This document shows positions 31,483 through 41,977 of a DNA stretch of 64,000 nucleotides, in pieces. A program made the translations under genes and the position numbers. The notes beneath the pieces are model-generated. The model saw only the letters and a list, made by a program, of their open reading frames with translations. It was not told the DNA's origin and did no database searches. Within the stretch, counting starts at the first letter, position 1. Each line of letters begins with the position of its first letter. The stretch lies in NCBI GenBank assembly GCA_023213395.1, contig CM041465.1, positions 181,047,741 through 181,111,740 of the forward strand, read 5' to 3'. This DNA comes from Cycas panzhihuaensis. Lineage: Eukaryota > Cycadophyta.

Positions 31483-32368
31483 TGTTGGAGTATAAAATGA
31501 TCCTTTGGCTGTGAGAGGACCAGAGGTAGGTCAAGCAACCTGAGTTGTGCAGGTACGGACCGTACGGAGGTACACACGAGGCAAAACGGCAGAGAAATCA
31601 GCGTGCAGGTACGTATGACGGTGCGTGCACGGAATGGGCGTATGATGAGATATGTACCAACGGCGGAAGCAGGCCGGCGGGCGTTATGCATGACTCAAAG
31701 GGACCAGTGAAGGCACATGAGTCGCGGGGCGTGCGTCACGGACGTACGGATACCAAGAATAATTCATTAAGTGCCTAACCACGTGATTAATGAATGGGTA
31801 CGTATGGTGAAGAATGCAGTTATGATGACGGTCATAACCCTTCAGCCAAAAGGTACCAACATGAGTACTTAAGGAGGTACGCATGAACCACCAGGTTAGG
31901 GTGAGAGCCAACTATCAAAGGTACTCAAAGGTGCGGAGGATAGCACGTATGACGGCCAGTTGGAGCAACATTGTATGATAAGTACCATCTGGGTACGCAT
32001 ATGTAACAGAAGGAATGTATGCTGTTGGAATGCTCAGGAATGCATTCCAGCCTCTGTGTAATTGAATTGATTACTTAATAAAAGGAAGAGTTACGTGGAA
32101 ATCTGTGTATTCTTGTGTTATGACGAGGAAAATGCTGAGTATGTGTTGATTTCTATACTGTTGTGTACCATTGTAGTGTAATTCTGTGAAATATATGTGG
32201 AATGTATGTGAATAACCATGTTGATGATATCTGAACTAGACTATAGCAATGTAGCGGAATGTATGTGAATAACCATGTTGATGATCTGAACTAGACTATA
32301 GCACTGTGTAACCTTGACAAGTGTAAGAGGTATCTTGTAAGTGTAATAAGATACCCCCTAAATCAACA
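31483..32368 (+). repeat. 5' LTR of G1, 886 bp
   Basis: It contains many GTAC words and a tandem duplication of about 55 bp ('ggaatgtatgtgaataacc...actagactatagca') at about 32,200-32,305. The 3' LTR lacks the duplication. ATAAAAGGAAGAG near 32,078 may be the TATA region. The bases TTGGTTCCGTTGCC after 32,368 resemble a degraded Gypsy PBS of the TGGCGCCGTTGCC type. Confidence 0.85.
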
Positions 32369-32460
32369 TTGGTTCCGTTGCCTATGTCCGTTGAGGAGGG
32401 ACAAGGCCTAGGGGTTTCAAAGAAAAGAATGTGTAAAGGGTAGAGGACCACAGGCTAGTT

Positions 32461-33620
32461 GTGATGGTCAGAACTAAGCATTGGCGAGTGGGACCTTCAA
32501 TGCCACCGAAGAGGCCCTCAAGGATGGAGGAGCCCCAAAAGGATACTTCACCCAAGGAAAAGGAGACCCGGCGGACAAAGGGCATTAAGATGGTCGAAGG
32601 AAGCAAAACTCAGAAGGGCGAGGAGATTAAGTTCGCAAAACAACGAGACTAAGGGACGGTCTGTTGAAGGATCTGAGGCAAGTAGAGCCTAGACACCTCA
32701 GGAAGAGGAAACTAATGGCGAACGCATGGTATTGACACCATTGTCGTAGATGATTTGTTTAGCCCAGAGATTGAAGGGAAACCAAAGTGGATGATAAACA
32801 TCAAGAAACCTTAAAAGAGGGAAGTATACCAGTGGAGGACAGTCCGAAGGACCCAAGTGACAGCGAAAAGAAGGCGGAGGAAGGTCCCTCAGTATATTGG
32901 GAGAATAAGCTAACGAGACAGCTTTTCGAAGATTCGATAGAAAGGGGATCTGATCAATCGTATATTACAGTGACACCATTGACTATACAAGTTCCAGGTG
33001 TAGTGGAACCCATACACATCAAAACTCCATTTAAGAATCCGTTGTTTGGGAAAGATAATATAGCGGTAGGCACTCCAAGTGCATCCCCGAAGGAGGGGAG
33101 AAAGGAAAAATCATCACCAGGTGGGGGACAGTTGCAATCTCCCAAAATGGATGATTATAGAGACTTTGGGAAACTGATTTTTAATGATACTTGACGCAGA
33201 GCATGTGTATCTATTTGTAATCTCATTGATGTAAAAAGATCACAGACGAAGACGAAATCAAAGCACGATTCGCCTGTACGTTGAGAGGAGTACCCTTGGC
33301 ATGGTACAAAGAAACAAACAAGAATGAGCCATGGGTAAAGCTTAAGAAAGCATTCAAGAAAGATTTCAAAAGTTTCATGATAATGAAGCGAAGGAAATCG
33401 CATTAAGGAAATCGAGACAAAGGCCGGAGAATCATTCCTAACCTACATTAGCGTAATGAAAATCATTGCGGCGCATGATTAACGACGATAACAGATCACA
33501 ATATGAAAAATTACTTTGTAAGAGGGTTGAATGAGAAATTAAGAGCCATGATGCATGCTCATCCACTGAAATCGTTTAAGAATGCCCAAGATCTAGCGTT
33601 AGATTTTGAAATGGAAATGG
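32461..33620 (+). pseudogene. G1 Gag, matrix and capsid
   Basis: The ORFs at 32,461 and 32,787 are Lys/Glu-rich N-terminal text. The capsid lies at about 33,235-33,620 in shifted frames: DEIKARFACTLRGVPLAWYKE and WVKLKKAFKKDF match the Retrotrans_gag pattern 'K...f...L.G.A..Wy....W..lk..F...F'. Stops and frameshifts near 33,195, 33,440 and 33,530 disrupt it. Confidence 0.7.
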
Positions 33621-33819
33621 ACGACAGCGGAGGGACAGATTCCACATTCGAGATTACAAGATGAGATTAGAGAACTGAAACAAAATCAGTACAATGAGCC
33701 CTTCCGCGGTAGGGGTAGCGTAAGAGGAATCGGAGTTGGAAGCTTTAAGGAAAGAAGTGGCGGATTAAAAATCGAAATAGCAAGGAAGAAGAAGAAACAC
33801 CGAAAAAGAAGGAACATGT

Positions 33820-34585
33820 CGGAAGAATAACTAAATGGTGCCACATCTGTGAAGAGAATTCACATACCACCAAGGAATGTGAATTGAATTTAAAAAATAG
33901 TGCATTGCACCAACAGGATAGATGGTGCCATATATGCGATGTTGATACGCATACAACCAAGGACTGTTTCTATAATCCTAGGGGAAAGGCCTTCAGAGGA
34001 CGAGGTAGGGGAAGGGGAGGCAACCCACCTCGGAATGTTTATACAACAAGGGGCGCACAAGAGCCCTCGAGGAAAAAACCACCAATGGGTAGATGCCTCA
34101 TCATCTCTGGTTTGAGCCTTTGGAAGTCAGAATGCCCAACGAAGCAAGAATACGAACAAAAGTCATTCGTATGTAATAACTGTGGTCCAAGTGACCATAA
34201 AATGGAAGATTGCAAAGGAAAGGCCAAAGCGACCAACCTAATGACAATCATACCAGAAACAAAAAACGTCAAATTACAAAATAAACAAAAAGAGAAACTG
34301 AGTGAAGGACATCTGGATCCACCGACAGAAATGGATCGATACAGAAAAGCAAAACAAGTATTGGATGGCCTAGTCCGGGAAGAGAATGCATTACCAATGG
34401 GTAAACCGGAGACCAAATACGTATATGTACGAAAGAACAAACAAAAAGAAAAAGAAAATCTACTAGAAGACCCTAAGATGCAGCCACAAATGGTACAAAT
34501 GGAGGAACTTTTTAAAGGATTGCCAGTAGAGGATATTCCCAGAATGTTGCTGCTAATGGAAAATTTGGTAAAGCGACTCGATTGA
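33820..34585 (+). pseudogene. G1 nucleocapsid with three zinc knuckles
   Basis: The ORF from 33,884 holds CHICDVDTHTTKDC and CNNCGPSDHKMEDC. A first knuckle CHICEENSHTTKEC lies just upstream (about 33,840-33,885) in the same frame but before the first Met. A GRGRGRGG basic stretch separates knuckles two and three. Downstream text (KPETKYVYVRKNK and FKGLPVEDIPRMLL) is shared with G2. The ORF ends at 34,585 overlapping the next frame by four bases. Confidence 0.75.
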
Positions 34586-34989
34586 CCATTCCTCTATGTC
34601 AAGTTATCGATTGGATCAAAAGAGGAGTGTTACAGCAGGGAATCACCAAGAGTCTGAAGCAAATTATACCATCATTTGATATGGATCCGATGGTAACCAT
34701 GACAGTCTTGGGAGAAACATTCCCACGAGTAATCGTTGATGGAGGCGCAGCGGTAAACGTGTTACCAGCTTCGACATGGCATAAACTGGGAAGCCCGAAG
34801 CTGGAAGCGCCAACCTATTCGTTAAAATTGGCTAACGAACTATTGGTACAACCGATGGGGAGATTGGCCAACACCAAGGTAGATGTGGCAGGGATAGTGG
34901 TGAGAATTGACTTCACAATCGTGGAAACGGAGAAAGGAGCAACACCCTATCCAGCACTCTTGGGGAGGCCATCGTTATATAAAGCATAA
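34582..34989 (+). CDS. G1 aspartic protease
   Basis: The 135-aa ORF contains VIVDGGAAVNVLPASTW, the retropepsin-like active site of plant Gypsy elements (D-G-G in place of D-S/T-G), and ends with YPALLGRPSLY, the usual second conserved box (ILGRPFL). One catalytic Asp per monomer is expected, with a dimer as the active form. It begins by overlapping the nucleocapsid ORF in another frame. Whether that is a programmed shift or decay is unclear, since the following text again changes frame at 34,907-34,989. Confidence 0.75.
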   Translation: MTIPLCQVIDWIKRGVLQQGITKSLKQIIPSFDMDPMVTMTVLGETFPRVIVDGGAAVNVLPASTWHKLGSPKLEAPTYSLKLANELLVQPMGRLANTKVDVAGIVVRIDFTIVETEKGATPYPALLGRPSLYKA

Positions 34990-35790
34990 TGCCTCCGGGT
35001 GGAAGAATGTAACCTTCACCTTAACAGACAACGGAAATAAAGTAATATTGCCGATGCTGGGAAGAAACTCGATCGAAATGATTCCAGATGAGGGATCCAG
35101 CACAACGATTACGGGCGACACAACATTCTCTTCCATTGGGGAAGAACATCTCTACCATACAGTAGAAGAGCCCACCACATCAACCAATCACCAGCAAGAA
35201 AAACCGACAGATTTTGGGGAGATATACAACTCTTCGGACGACGAACACGGAATGAGGTTTGTGGATTACTGGCTACAGGATGCATATGAAGTAAACTCTT
35301 CTTCTTATAGATGTAATTTGTTATCTAAATGTGTATCTACAGACATTGATAATAATTCAGATTCTTTTGAGTATATGCTGACTAACGACAGTTTAAAGGA
35401 TGACCACAACCTAGACCAACAAACCCCTAGTTTATTTAATAATTTTTGTAGTTTTTTTGTAGTTAATAGTAATCCAGACATCCCCTCTACATCAGGCATG
35501 GGTCCTGAGGTAGATTCCCTACCCCCCCCCCCTTATTACAACCTGAGGAAGGAAGTAATATTCCTTCCTCCTCTTCCTTAGAGGTACACCCACCCAGCCA
35601 TAGATCTCTTCCAACCATTGGCGCCAAAACTGGAGAAATGGAAGGAGGATCACTAGTAAGTACTTCTAGCGATTCTGGCCTAGATAGTAGAGTCATCATC
35701 CCAAAGGAAATAGATCATCAAATTTACATTGGGAACTATGTTAAACCATTCTATGGAGAGCAGTTGTATGGGACAACCCATTTAACGCAG
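34990..35790 (+). pseudogene. G1 spacer between protease and gag-like block
   Basis: The frame from 34,907 to 35,581 continues past the protease with WKNVTFTLTDNGNKV and IEMIPDEGSS, then an acidic and Ser/Asp-rich region to a run of prolines near 35,520. G2 has the same order at 61,760-62,400. No domain was recognised. It is probably a linker within the polyprotein. Confidence 0.6.
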
Positions 35791-36260
35791 TGTTGAATAT
35801 TGGATGGAACATAGGAATTGGGATAAAACCCAATGGCAACAGGACTTAGTACTAACCTTACGGGGAAAAGCTTGGTACTGGTACCTATCCCACCAAGCCA
35901 CTCTTAGAAATTGGAAGGATTTACAAACGATGTTTCGAATTCGGTTCGATCATCCAACACAACTAACCATTCTAGTATTCTATGTAGGTCACAATCCTAG
36001 GGAACACATACAGAAATGTAAACAAAAATGGAGATCTTTAAGTATACCTAAAGCAATTGGCCTAACTATTTTTACCATACCTTGGGGAGAGTAGCAAAGG
36101 ACTGGTTCCTCGGGAAGGAACAAAATTTAGATGTGACTTGGGGAAACTTAAAGAAATCCTTCATAAAAACCTTTAGGCATACTTCTAATAACAAAGAAAT
36201 AGATAAAATCCTAAAACATATTAGAGTAATGAGTATAAAATTAGAACAAAACCTAATAGA
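35791..36260 (+). pseudogene. G1 second gag-like block between protease and RT
   Basis: Frame 35,804-36,094 reads WQQDLVLTLRGKAWYWYLSHQ, LRNWKDLQTMFRIRF and PREHIQKCKQKW. After a frameshift, 36,082 onward reads GRVAKDWFLGKEQNLDVTW and LKKSFIKTF. Both halves follow the capsid-like pattern 'L.G.A..W.......W..l...F...F'. The same block is in G2 (62,600-62,790 and 63,030-63,180), so it was present in the family ancestor. Gag-like sequence this far into pol is not the textbook Gypsy order. Confidence 0.65.
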
Positions 36261-37130
36261 CCAAGAAGAGGTAGAATCTACAGATAGTGAAGAAGAAGAA
36301 GTTATGAACTATCCTGCAGAATTTACAGAATTCAATGTTGGAGAAAGAAAGCTAGAAGACGCTCCGAGACACAAAATCGGAAATGCAAAAGATGTGGGTG
36401 TAACAAAGTTGAAAACTACAGAGATCAATGTTGGCAGTCAGGCTAATCCTAAACTCATTCAAATTGGAAACTATTGGAATCCTCAAACGGTAGCGAAAGC
36501 CCAGCAGTTATTTGAGGAATTCCGTGACGTATTTGCATGGTCGTATAAGGACCTGAAAGGCATTCCTCCGGAGATAGGAATGCATCACATTGACTTAGTA
36601 GAGGCTGCAAAACCGATGAAACAGAGACCATACCGGATGAATCCGAAATACAAAGAAAAAGTAAAAGCAGAACTCGACAAAATGTTGGAAGCGGGTTATA
36701 TCTATGAAATTGACTACAGTGACTGGGTGAGCCCTGTAGTGGTGGTTCCCAAGAAAAATGGGAAAATTCGCGTCTGTGTGGACTACAGACAGTTGAATAA
36801 GGTAACAAAGAAGGATCCATTCCCGTTACCTTTTACGGAGGATATTCTAGAAGCAGTTGGAGGAAATGAGATTTACTCCTTCACAGACGGATTCAGTGGG
36901 TACAATCAAGTGCAGATTGCCCCAGAAGATCAGGCAAAAACCACATTCGTAACAGAATGGGGTACATACGCATACAAAGTGATGCCATTCGGTCTCACGA
37001 ATGCACCAGCTACATTCCAACGGATTGTAATTAATATCTTTCAGAAGTTTATTGGAGAAAAAGTTGCTGTATTCCTAGACGACTGGACGTCGTATGGACT
37101 GATGAAAGATCACATGGAGAAAATCAGAGG
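36261..37130 (+). CDS. G1 reverse transcriptase
   Basis: Part of a 398-aa ORF (36,082-37,278). RT begins near QQLFEEFRDVFAWSYKDLKGI, with MHHIDL, KQRPYRMNPKY, WVSPVVVVPKKNGKIRVCVDYRQLN, YSFTDGFSGYNQVQIAPED (first catalytic Asp), TYAYKVMPFGLTNAPATFQ and VAVFLDDW (second and third catalytic Asp). It is intact through motif C. After HMEKIR at about 37,125 homology ends and the frame runs into the GTAC array. The thumb, RNase H and integrase are missing, so this is a truncated RT. Confidence 0.85.
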
Positions 37131-37149
37131 GAAATTCAACAGCATACAA

Positions 37150-37800
37150 GCAAAATACAGTATACGTACCAGAAAGGTATGTTATCAGGTACGTACAATT
37201 AAAAAAGTGATCAAATTTGCAAAATACACTATACATACCAAAGGAATACACTCCGGTACGCACAGTTCAAAAAAGTGATTCGAAATAACACTATACGTAC
37301 CTGAAAAGTACGCAGTCAGGTACGCACTGTGTAAACAAATTTTAAGTGGCTCAATTACATTATACGTACCTAAAAAGTACGCAGGCAGGTACGCACAGTG
37401 AAAAGACAAAGTAGGTTAAATGGTTGCATTATACGTACCAAAAAAGTACGTGATGAAGTGCATACAGTGGAAAATATACTTAAGTGCTCAGATACATTCT
37501 ACGTACCAAAAACGTACGTAATCGAGTACGCACAATGGAGATACTTAACATTATATGTACCAACGGCACATATAAGACAAAATTTCACAAAACGACAAAT
37601 CATTACGTACCTGCGAGCATTCCCGTGCAGTACGCAGAGCAGAACGGACTCCGAAAAATTCGCCAGGCATCCGTACGGCACAGAATGCAAAGAATTCACT
37701 CCGGTACGCATCGCAATACGCAAAGACATAAAAACGACAAGCATTCCTCAAAGGTACGTACGTAGAGTTCCAATTTGTACGCTTAGGTTATCTTTCTTAT
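37150..37800 (+). repeat. GTAC-rich tandem array
   Basis: About eight diverged units of 53-71 bp, each opening with a form of CATTATACGTACC and having GGTACGCA-like text some 25-30 bases on. Unit starts are near 37,156, 37,227, 37,289, 37,358, 37,427, 37,495, 37,549 and 37,601. The GTACGCA and GTACGTA words recur in the G1 LTRs. ORFs through the array have no domain. Confidence 0.8.
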
Positions 37801-37833
37801 CTCTGGGACTCCACATCCAGTATGAGGACAGCA

Positions 37834-38428
37834 TATTAAACCTCATGGTTTACCTTATGTTTATAATGTTAAGCTTATGTACTTTCTATTTTTGTATTAT
37901 GTGTGCACTTTAATGCTCATGTGCACTTTTGTACTTTAGCTGTGACTTTATCACTTAAGTGATAAAGTACACACCCACTTTATGACTAATGACACAATGT
38001 TGTCACTTATGTAACTTGAGGGTCAAATGACCCCATTGCATCTTTGCTCACACAAGAGCTTCCAAAGGGACACATGTCAATCATCCAAGGCATGTATCTT
38101 GGATGTTTGACACTTGTCAAACATCCAAGGCCTTAGGTCTCTCATCTCATTCTATATAATGAGACCTATTCCTCATTGTTGCTCATTCAAGAGTTGGAGC
38201 TCATTGTCATTCTATCAGTTTGCTAATCAAGCTGAAGGCATTCTTCGGTTGTTGGACTAATTCCAACACCTCATCTTGGGTATTGTGTTCTTGCTCCTAA
38301 TTCTCCTTGAGTCATTTGAATTCCTTTGAAATCTTTCAAGTTCTTTGTTACTTTTGCTTAATGCATTTATGGTATTATGCTTTTGTTAAAGATCTTGGGA
38401 CTAATGTGGCTTAATGCCCATTCTAACA
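37834..38428 (+). repeat. 5' LTR of C3
   Basis: It contains the 24-nt palindrome at 37,945-37,968, the 14-bp-stem dyad at 38,098-38,129, and a TATA box CTATATAATGAG at 38,152-38,163. It ends CATTCTAACA. Confidence 0.9.
38098..38163 (+). promoter_or_regulatory. Dyad and TATA box of C3 LTR promoter
   Basis: CTTGGATGTTTGAC, ACTT loop, then the exact reverse complement (38,098-38,129), followed 23 bp later by TATATAAT (38,153-38,160). The same layout is in the 3' LTR and in C2 and C4. Confidence 0.7.
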
Positions 38429-38430
38429 AT

Positions 38431-38442
38431 TGGTATCAGAGC
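38431..38442 (+). promoter_or_regulatory. Primer binding site of C3
   Basis: TGGTATCAGAGC, complementary to initiator tRNA-Met, 2 bp after the LTR. Confidence 0.9.
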
Positions 38443-40725
38443 TTAATGGAAATCTTTTATGTTGAGCTTTGATTTGTTAGCTTTAATTCTTGGTCCATTT
38501 CTTGGAATTTTCTTGAGACTTTAGCACTTAATTTTGTCATTTCTTGGCTCTTTTCTTGGCTTTAATTCTGTCCTCTCATCGTATTCTTGGCAATCTTTAC
38601 ACATATTTCTTGCTCTCAGAATATGGAGCTATTAATGCTCAACTATTAATGCTCTTTCATCTTGGAAAGAAGTCTGCAGTTAATTCTGCCCATTTAATCC
38701 TGTTGCTAAGGTGCATCTGCACATATTCACCCATTAAAGGAGACCGCACTTGCTCTCTGGCCCTTAACTTGTCAAGACCGTGCAAGATTGCCTGTCCATA
38801 GAATTCCACAGACCAAGCACCTGCTGTCTTTGCTAAAGCCCTCTTACACTCGGTTCTATCCTGGACAGCTCTTGCTCTGGTCGCTCTTAAGATCGCACAG
38901 TCTAAACCCTGGAGATTGCTTATCCCTGCAAGGAAAGTATATAAGACACTTCTGCTGCTGCAAACCTGTTGCTACCTCCACCACGTGGACCTGCACTTGC
39001 TCAAGGGTTCTACAACCTGCACGAAGAACAACATTCCGTGGGCACAGAGGACCGTGGACTGCACGGACGGAAAGAGGATTGTGCGGACCGGCTGAAGCTC
39101 AAACGAGCTTGCAAGAGAGTTGAAGAGGACTGCAGGGCTGACGCACGGAGGAGGAGCACTTAAGCCCGCAGACGCGGGAACACGCAAATAAGGGAAGAAC
39201 CTTTCGGAAGGTTCTGGAAGGTGGACAGAGCCTGCACGGGGAGACGCACCCCACACGACCGGCTCAAAACAGTGGGGCCCGCAACAGCCCGCAGGAAATC
39301 CAGTGCCCAACAGCTCATACGGTGGGGCCCGCACGGCCAGACGCGCAGCTCACAGGTGGGGCCTACACGGGCATGCATAACAGTCCACGCAAAAATGCAA
39401 CGCGATCAAATTTTTGAGATAAATTGAATTTTCTTTTGTGGGGCTCCATAACCTTGCAAAAGGGCTTTTTTGCTAAAGTTTCCTTTTAAGTGACTTTTTA
39501 TTATTAATCAAGGCTTAAGAAGTGTTTTTTATGCCTTAGAAAATTTTCTGAGCAAAGGGGGGGGCTTAATGCTTCTTAATGCTCATTAAAGCTCAAAGTG
39601 GCCTTACATCAGCTCAACTATCTCAAGTTTTAAGACATCATTAAAGCCTTAAAAACTTTAAGATTCCTTTTCAATGAGATTTAATCTCATTTCTTAAAGC
39701 TTTTTTTTTAACTCACTAAAGTACTTTTTTTGGTACTTAACTTGATTAAAATCTTCTTGATGAAAAGAGGACTCAACGAATGACACATGCCAAGTCATTC
39801 TCCTCTTATTGAAGTTCCATGTTGCTTGATTTAAATGCCTAAAAAGACTCCCTGCGAGGTGTTCTAATGAGGCAAAGTTGCTAAGAAAGTTGATTTTCAG
39901 CATTTGTTTTATGCCTTTTTAAGCTCATTTAGCACATTGTTTCATGCTACTAAAGCACTTGGAGCTTAATTAAAGTAATCAAAAGGCATATTTACATTGT
40001 AAAGATGAAAAACATCACCATCTAAGTTCATTTTTTGGCACCTTGCATGGTGACCTTGGCCTTCAAAAAGCTCAAAAAGGAAGGCTCAATTTGACACTTA
40101 ATAAAATCACAATTTTTTTGTTGGATTGTTGAGACCTTTTTAAAAGTCTCAACAACTGCTGCGTGGAGTTCGTGTTGGCTTTGGAGCACTTTTGAGTACA
40201 CCTTGCTAGTGGCTTCTTCACTTCATCAGATTTGGAGGGTTAAAAGGAACCCATTTCTGTTATCTTCATCAAAGGTTTCTTGCATCATTTTTTTACTAAG
40301 TACTCAAAGTACTTAAATCATTGTACTCAAGCATTCAAAGCACTTTACTTTGATCATAAAGCACTTAAAAATCACTTAATAAAAGTGCTCATTCTCTCAT
40401 GTAATTGCTTCTGAAGAAGCATTCATTGTAAGCCAAAAGGCATAGCATCAAAATCCAAGAAAAATGACTCTAAAAATTCACTTAAAATTTGCTTAAAAGT
40501 GAATTTAAAATCTGGCTGGAGAGGCTCGAAAAATGTTGAATCCTTGCCTTTGCTACACTTAACTTTGGGTCAACTCAATAGCCAAAGTCCTCCACCTCTC
40601 ATCACTCCACCAGTTGTTGGATCTTCTTGTAAAATCAGGACTGGTGGTGTTGTTTGAAGGTGGAACTTAAGCGACAAAGCTTTGAAGTCACCAAGTTATT
40701 TGTTAGCTTTTAATCAAGTGGAAAG
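38443..40725 (+). other. C3 untranslated leader
   Basis: About 38,960-39,390 is GC- and CpG-rich with 'cctgcac' and 'acgg' words, like 25,430-25,790 in C2. The remainder is AT-rich and matches C2's leader. No gene was recognised. Confidence 0.65.
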
Positions 40726-41424
40726 ATGGCTGCCATAAACATGCTCAATGCATGCAACATAAGGCTAACAGGACAATCAAATTATCAAGAATGGAAAAGA
40801 ATCACAAAAAATCTCTTGATAATGAATGAATTTTGGGGATATGTTTCTGAAAGAATCCTCAATCCTGCACATGTGGATAATAATGAAATTCAAGTTGATT
40901 ATGAACGTGTTGCTGCATGGGAGGCCAAAGACGAAATTGCTTTAGCATTTATTCGTATGGTTGTGGACGTACATGTAGATCAAAATATTTCTTCTGCAAA
41001 ATCTTCTAAAGAAGCTTGGGACACATTGTCCTCTTTGTATGAAAGGCGAGATGAAGCTCACATTTTGATGATAATAGCCAAATTGTATTCTATCAAATTT
41101 GTAAAGCCAATGTCGGCATTCTTGTCCTCCATTAAGGAGGTTTGTAATGAATTGAATACTTTAGGTAGTCCTGCTACAAGGGATGAAATCATCACATCCA
41201 TCACAAAGGCATTGCCAAAGGACTACAACGGCTTTATATCGTCGACTACACGAGATGGTTCACTAAAGGAGATGACATTCAATGAACTTGAAAGCTTATT
41301 ACTTCAAGAAGAACAAATTTATGCTAAGGATAATGAAGAACCATCTACAACAGATGTTTCACAGCAAAGGCAAAGGCAAATCAAAAATCCAAACCTACAT
41401 TCACAAAGCAGTTTGGAAACATGA
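40726..41424 (+). CDS. C3 Gag (capsid)
   Basis: The 232-aa ORF starts MAAINMLNACNIRLTGQSNYQEWK and includes NLLIMNEFWGYVSERI, WEAKDEIALAFIRM, KEAWDTLSSLYERRDEA and IKEVCNELNTLG. This is the DUF4219 plus UBN2 arrangement of plant Copia Gag. ATG 40,726 follows the long leader and suits the family length, so it is taken as the real start. The frame stays open to LLLQEEQIYAKD, then stops just before the zinc knuckle, which is reached by a frameshift. It is the best-preserved Gag here. Confidence 0.85.
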   Translation: MAAINMLNACNIRLTGQSNYQEWKRITKNLLIMNEFWGYVSERILNPAHVDNNEIQVDYERVAAWEAKDEIALAFIRMVVDVHVDQNISSAKSSKEAWDTLSSLYERRDEAHILMIIAKLYSIKFVKPMSAFLSSIKEVCNELNTLGSPATRDEIITSITKALPKDYNGFISSTTRDGSLKEMTFNELESLLLQEEQIYAKDNEEPSTTDVSQQRQRQIKNPNLHSQSSLET

Positions 41425-41970
41425 ACATTGGATCTTCTAAGTCCAATGTCGTGTGTCATTATTGTGGCAAACCTGGCCACATTGCACCTAATTGCAGAAA
41501 GAAGCAGGCGGATCTACGAAGACAACAGCAGCAGTAGCAGCAGCCATAGGGTCAAAGACAACAACAGCCACGACAACAGTTTCAACAGCCAGATCAGTAG
41601 CAGAATCCCCCTCGACCAAATCGAGGTGCCTATCGAGGAGGTCCAAGAGGAAGGGGGGGTCAAAGAGGTGGCTACCAACGCCACTTTAATCAGTTTGCCA
41701 ATGAAGACAAAGCAGACAGTATACCAGTCATCCAAGGTTGATCACACTTGGATCGTCGATTCAAGAGCTTCTCAACATATAACGGGGAGTGAAGGACTCC
41801 TATGCAACATCAAGGAAGGTAAAGGTCAATCAGTGACCTTCGGAAACAATGAATCAGTTGAGATTTCAGGAATAGGCACTATAGCTCCTTTTCATTCTTC
41901 ACAAAATCCTTCCTCACCATTTCCCAACAGTGATGCCTACTTCATTCCTTCCCCGAGAAGAATCGCTATC
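41425..41970 (+). pseudogene. C3 zinc knuckle and protease
   Basis: The zinc knuckle CHYCGKPGHIAPNC is encoded at about 41,455-41,500 in one frame. A Gln/Gly/Arg-rich basic stretch follows in changing frames. The protease reads TWIVDSRASQHITG at about 41,749-41,790, with the catalytic Gly of DSGA changed to Arg. VTFGNNESVEISGIGTI is the flap-side text. The Gly change and frameshifts suggest an inactive protease. Confidence 0.8.
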
Positions 41971-41977
41971 ATAGCCG

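Noticed and set aside
31479-31911. ORFs in the G1 5' LTR
   Set aside because: They are in LTR sequence on both strands with no domain, and the 3' LTR copies differ by indels.
37398-37913. ORFs through the GTAC array and into C3's LTR
   Set aside because: They run across a repeat array and an element boundary; composition reflects the repeated units.
38431-38442. tRNA-like sequence
   Set aside because: The short TGGTATCAGAGC matches occur only next to LTR ends and are primer binding sites; no cloverleaf surrounds them.
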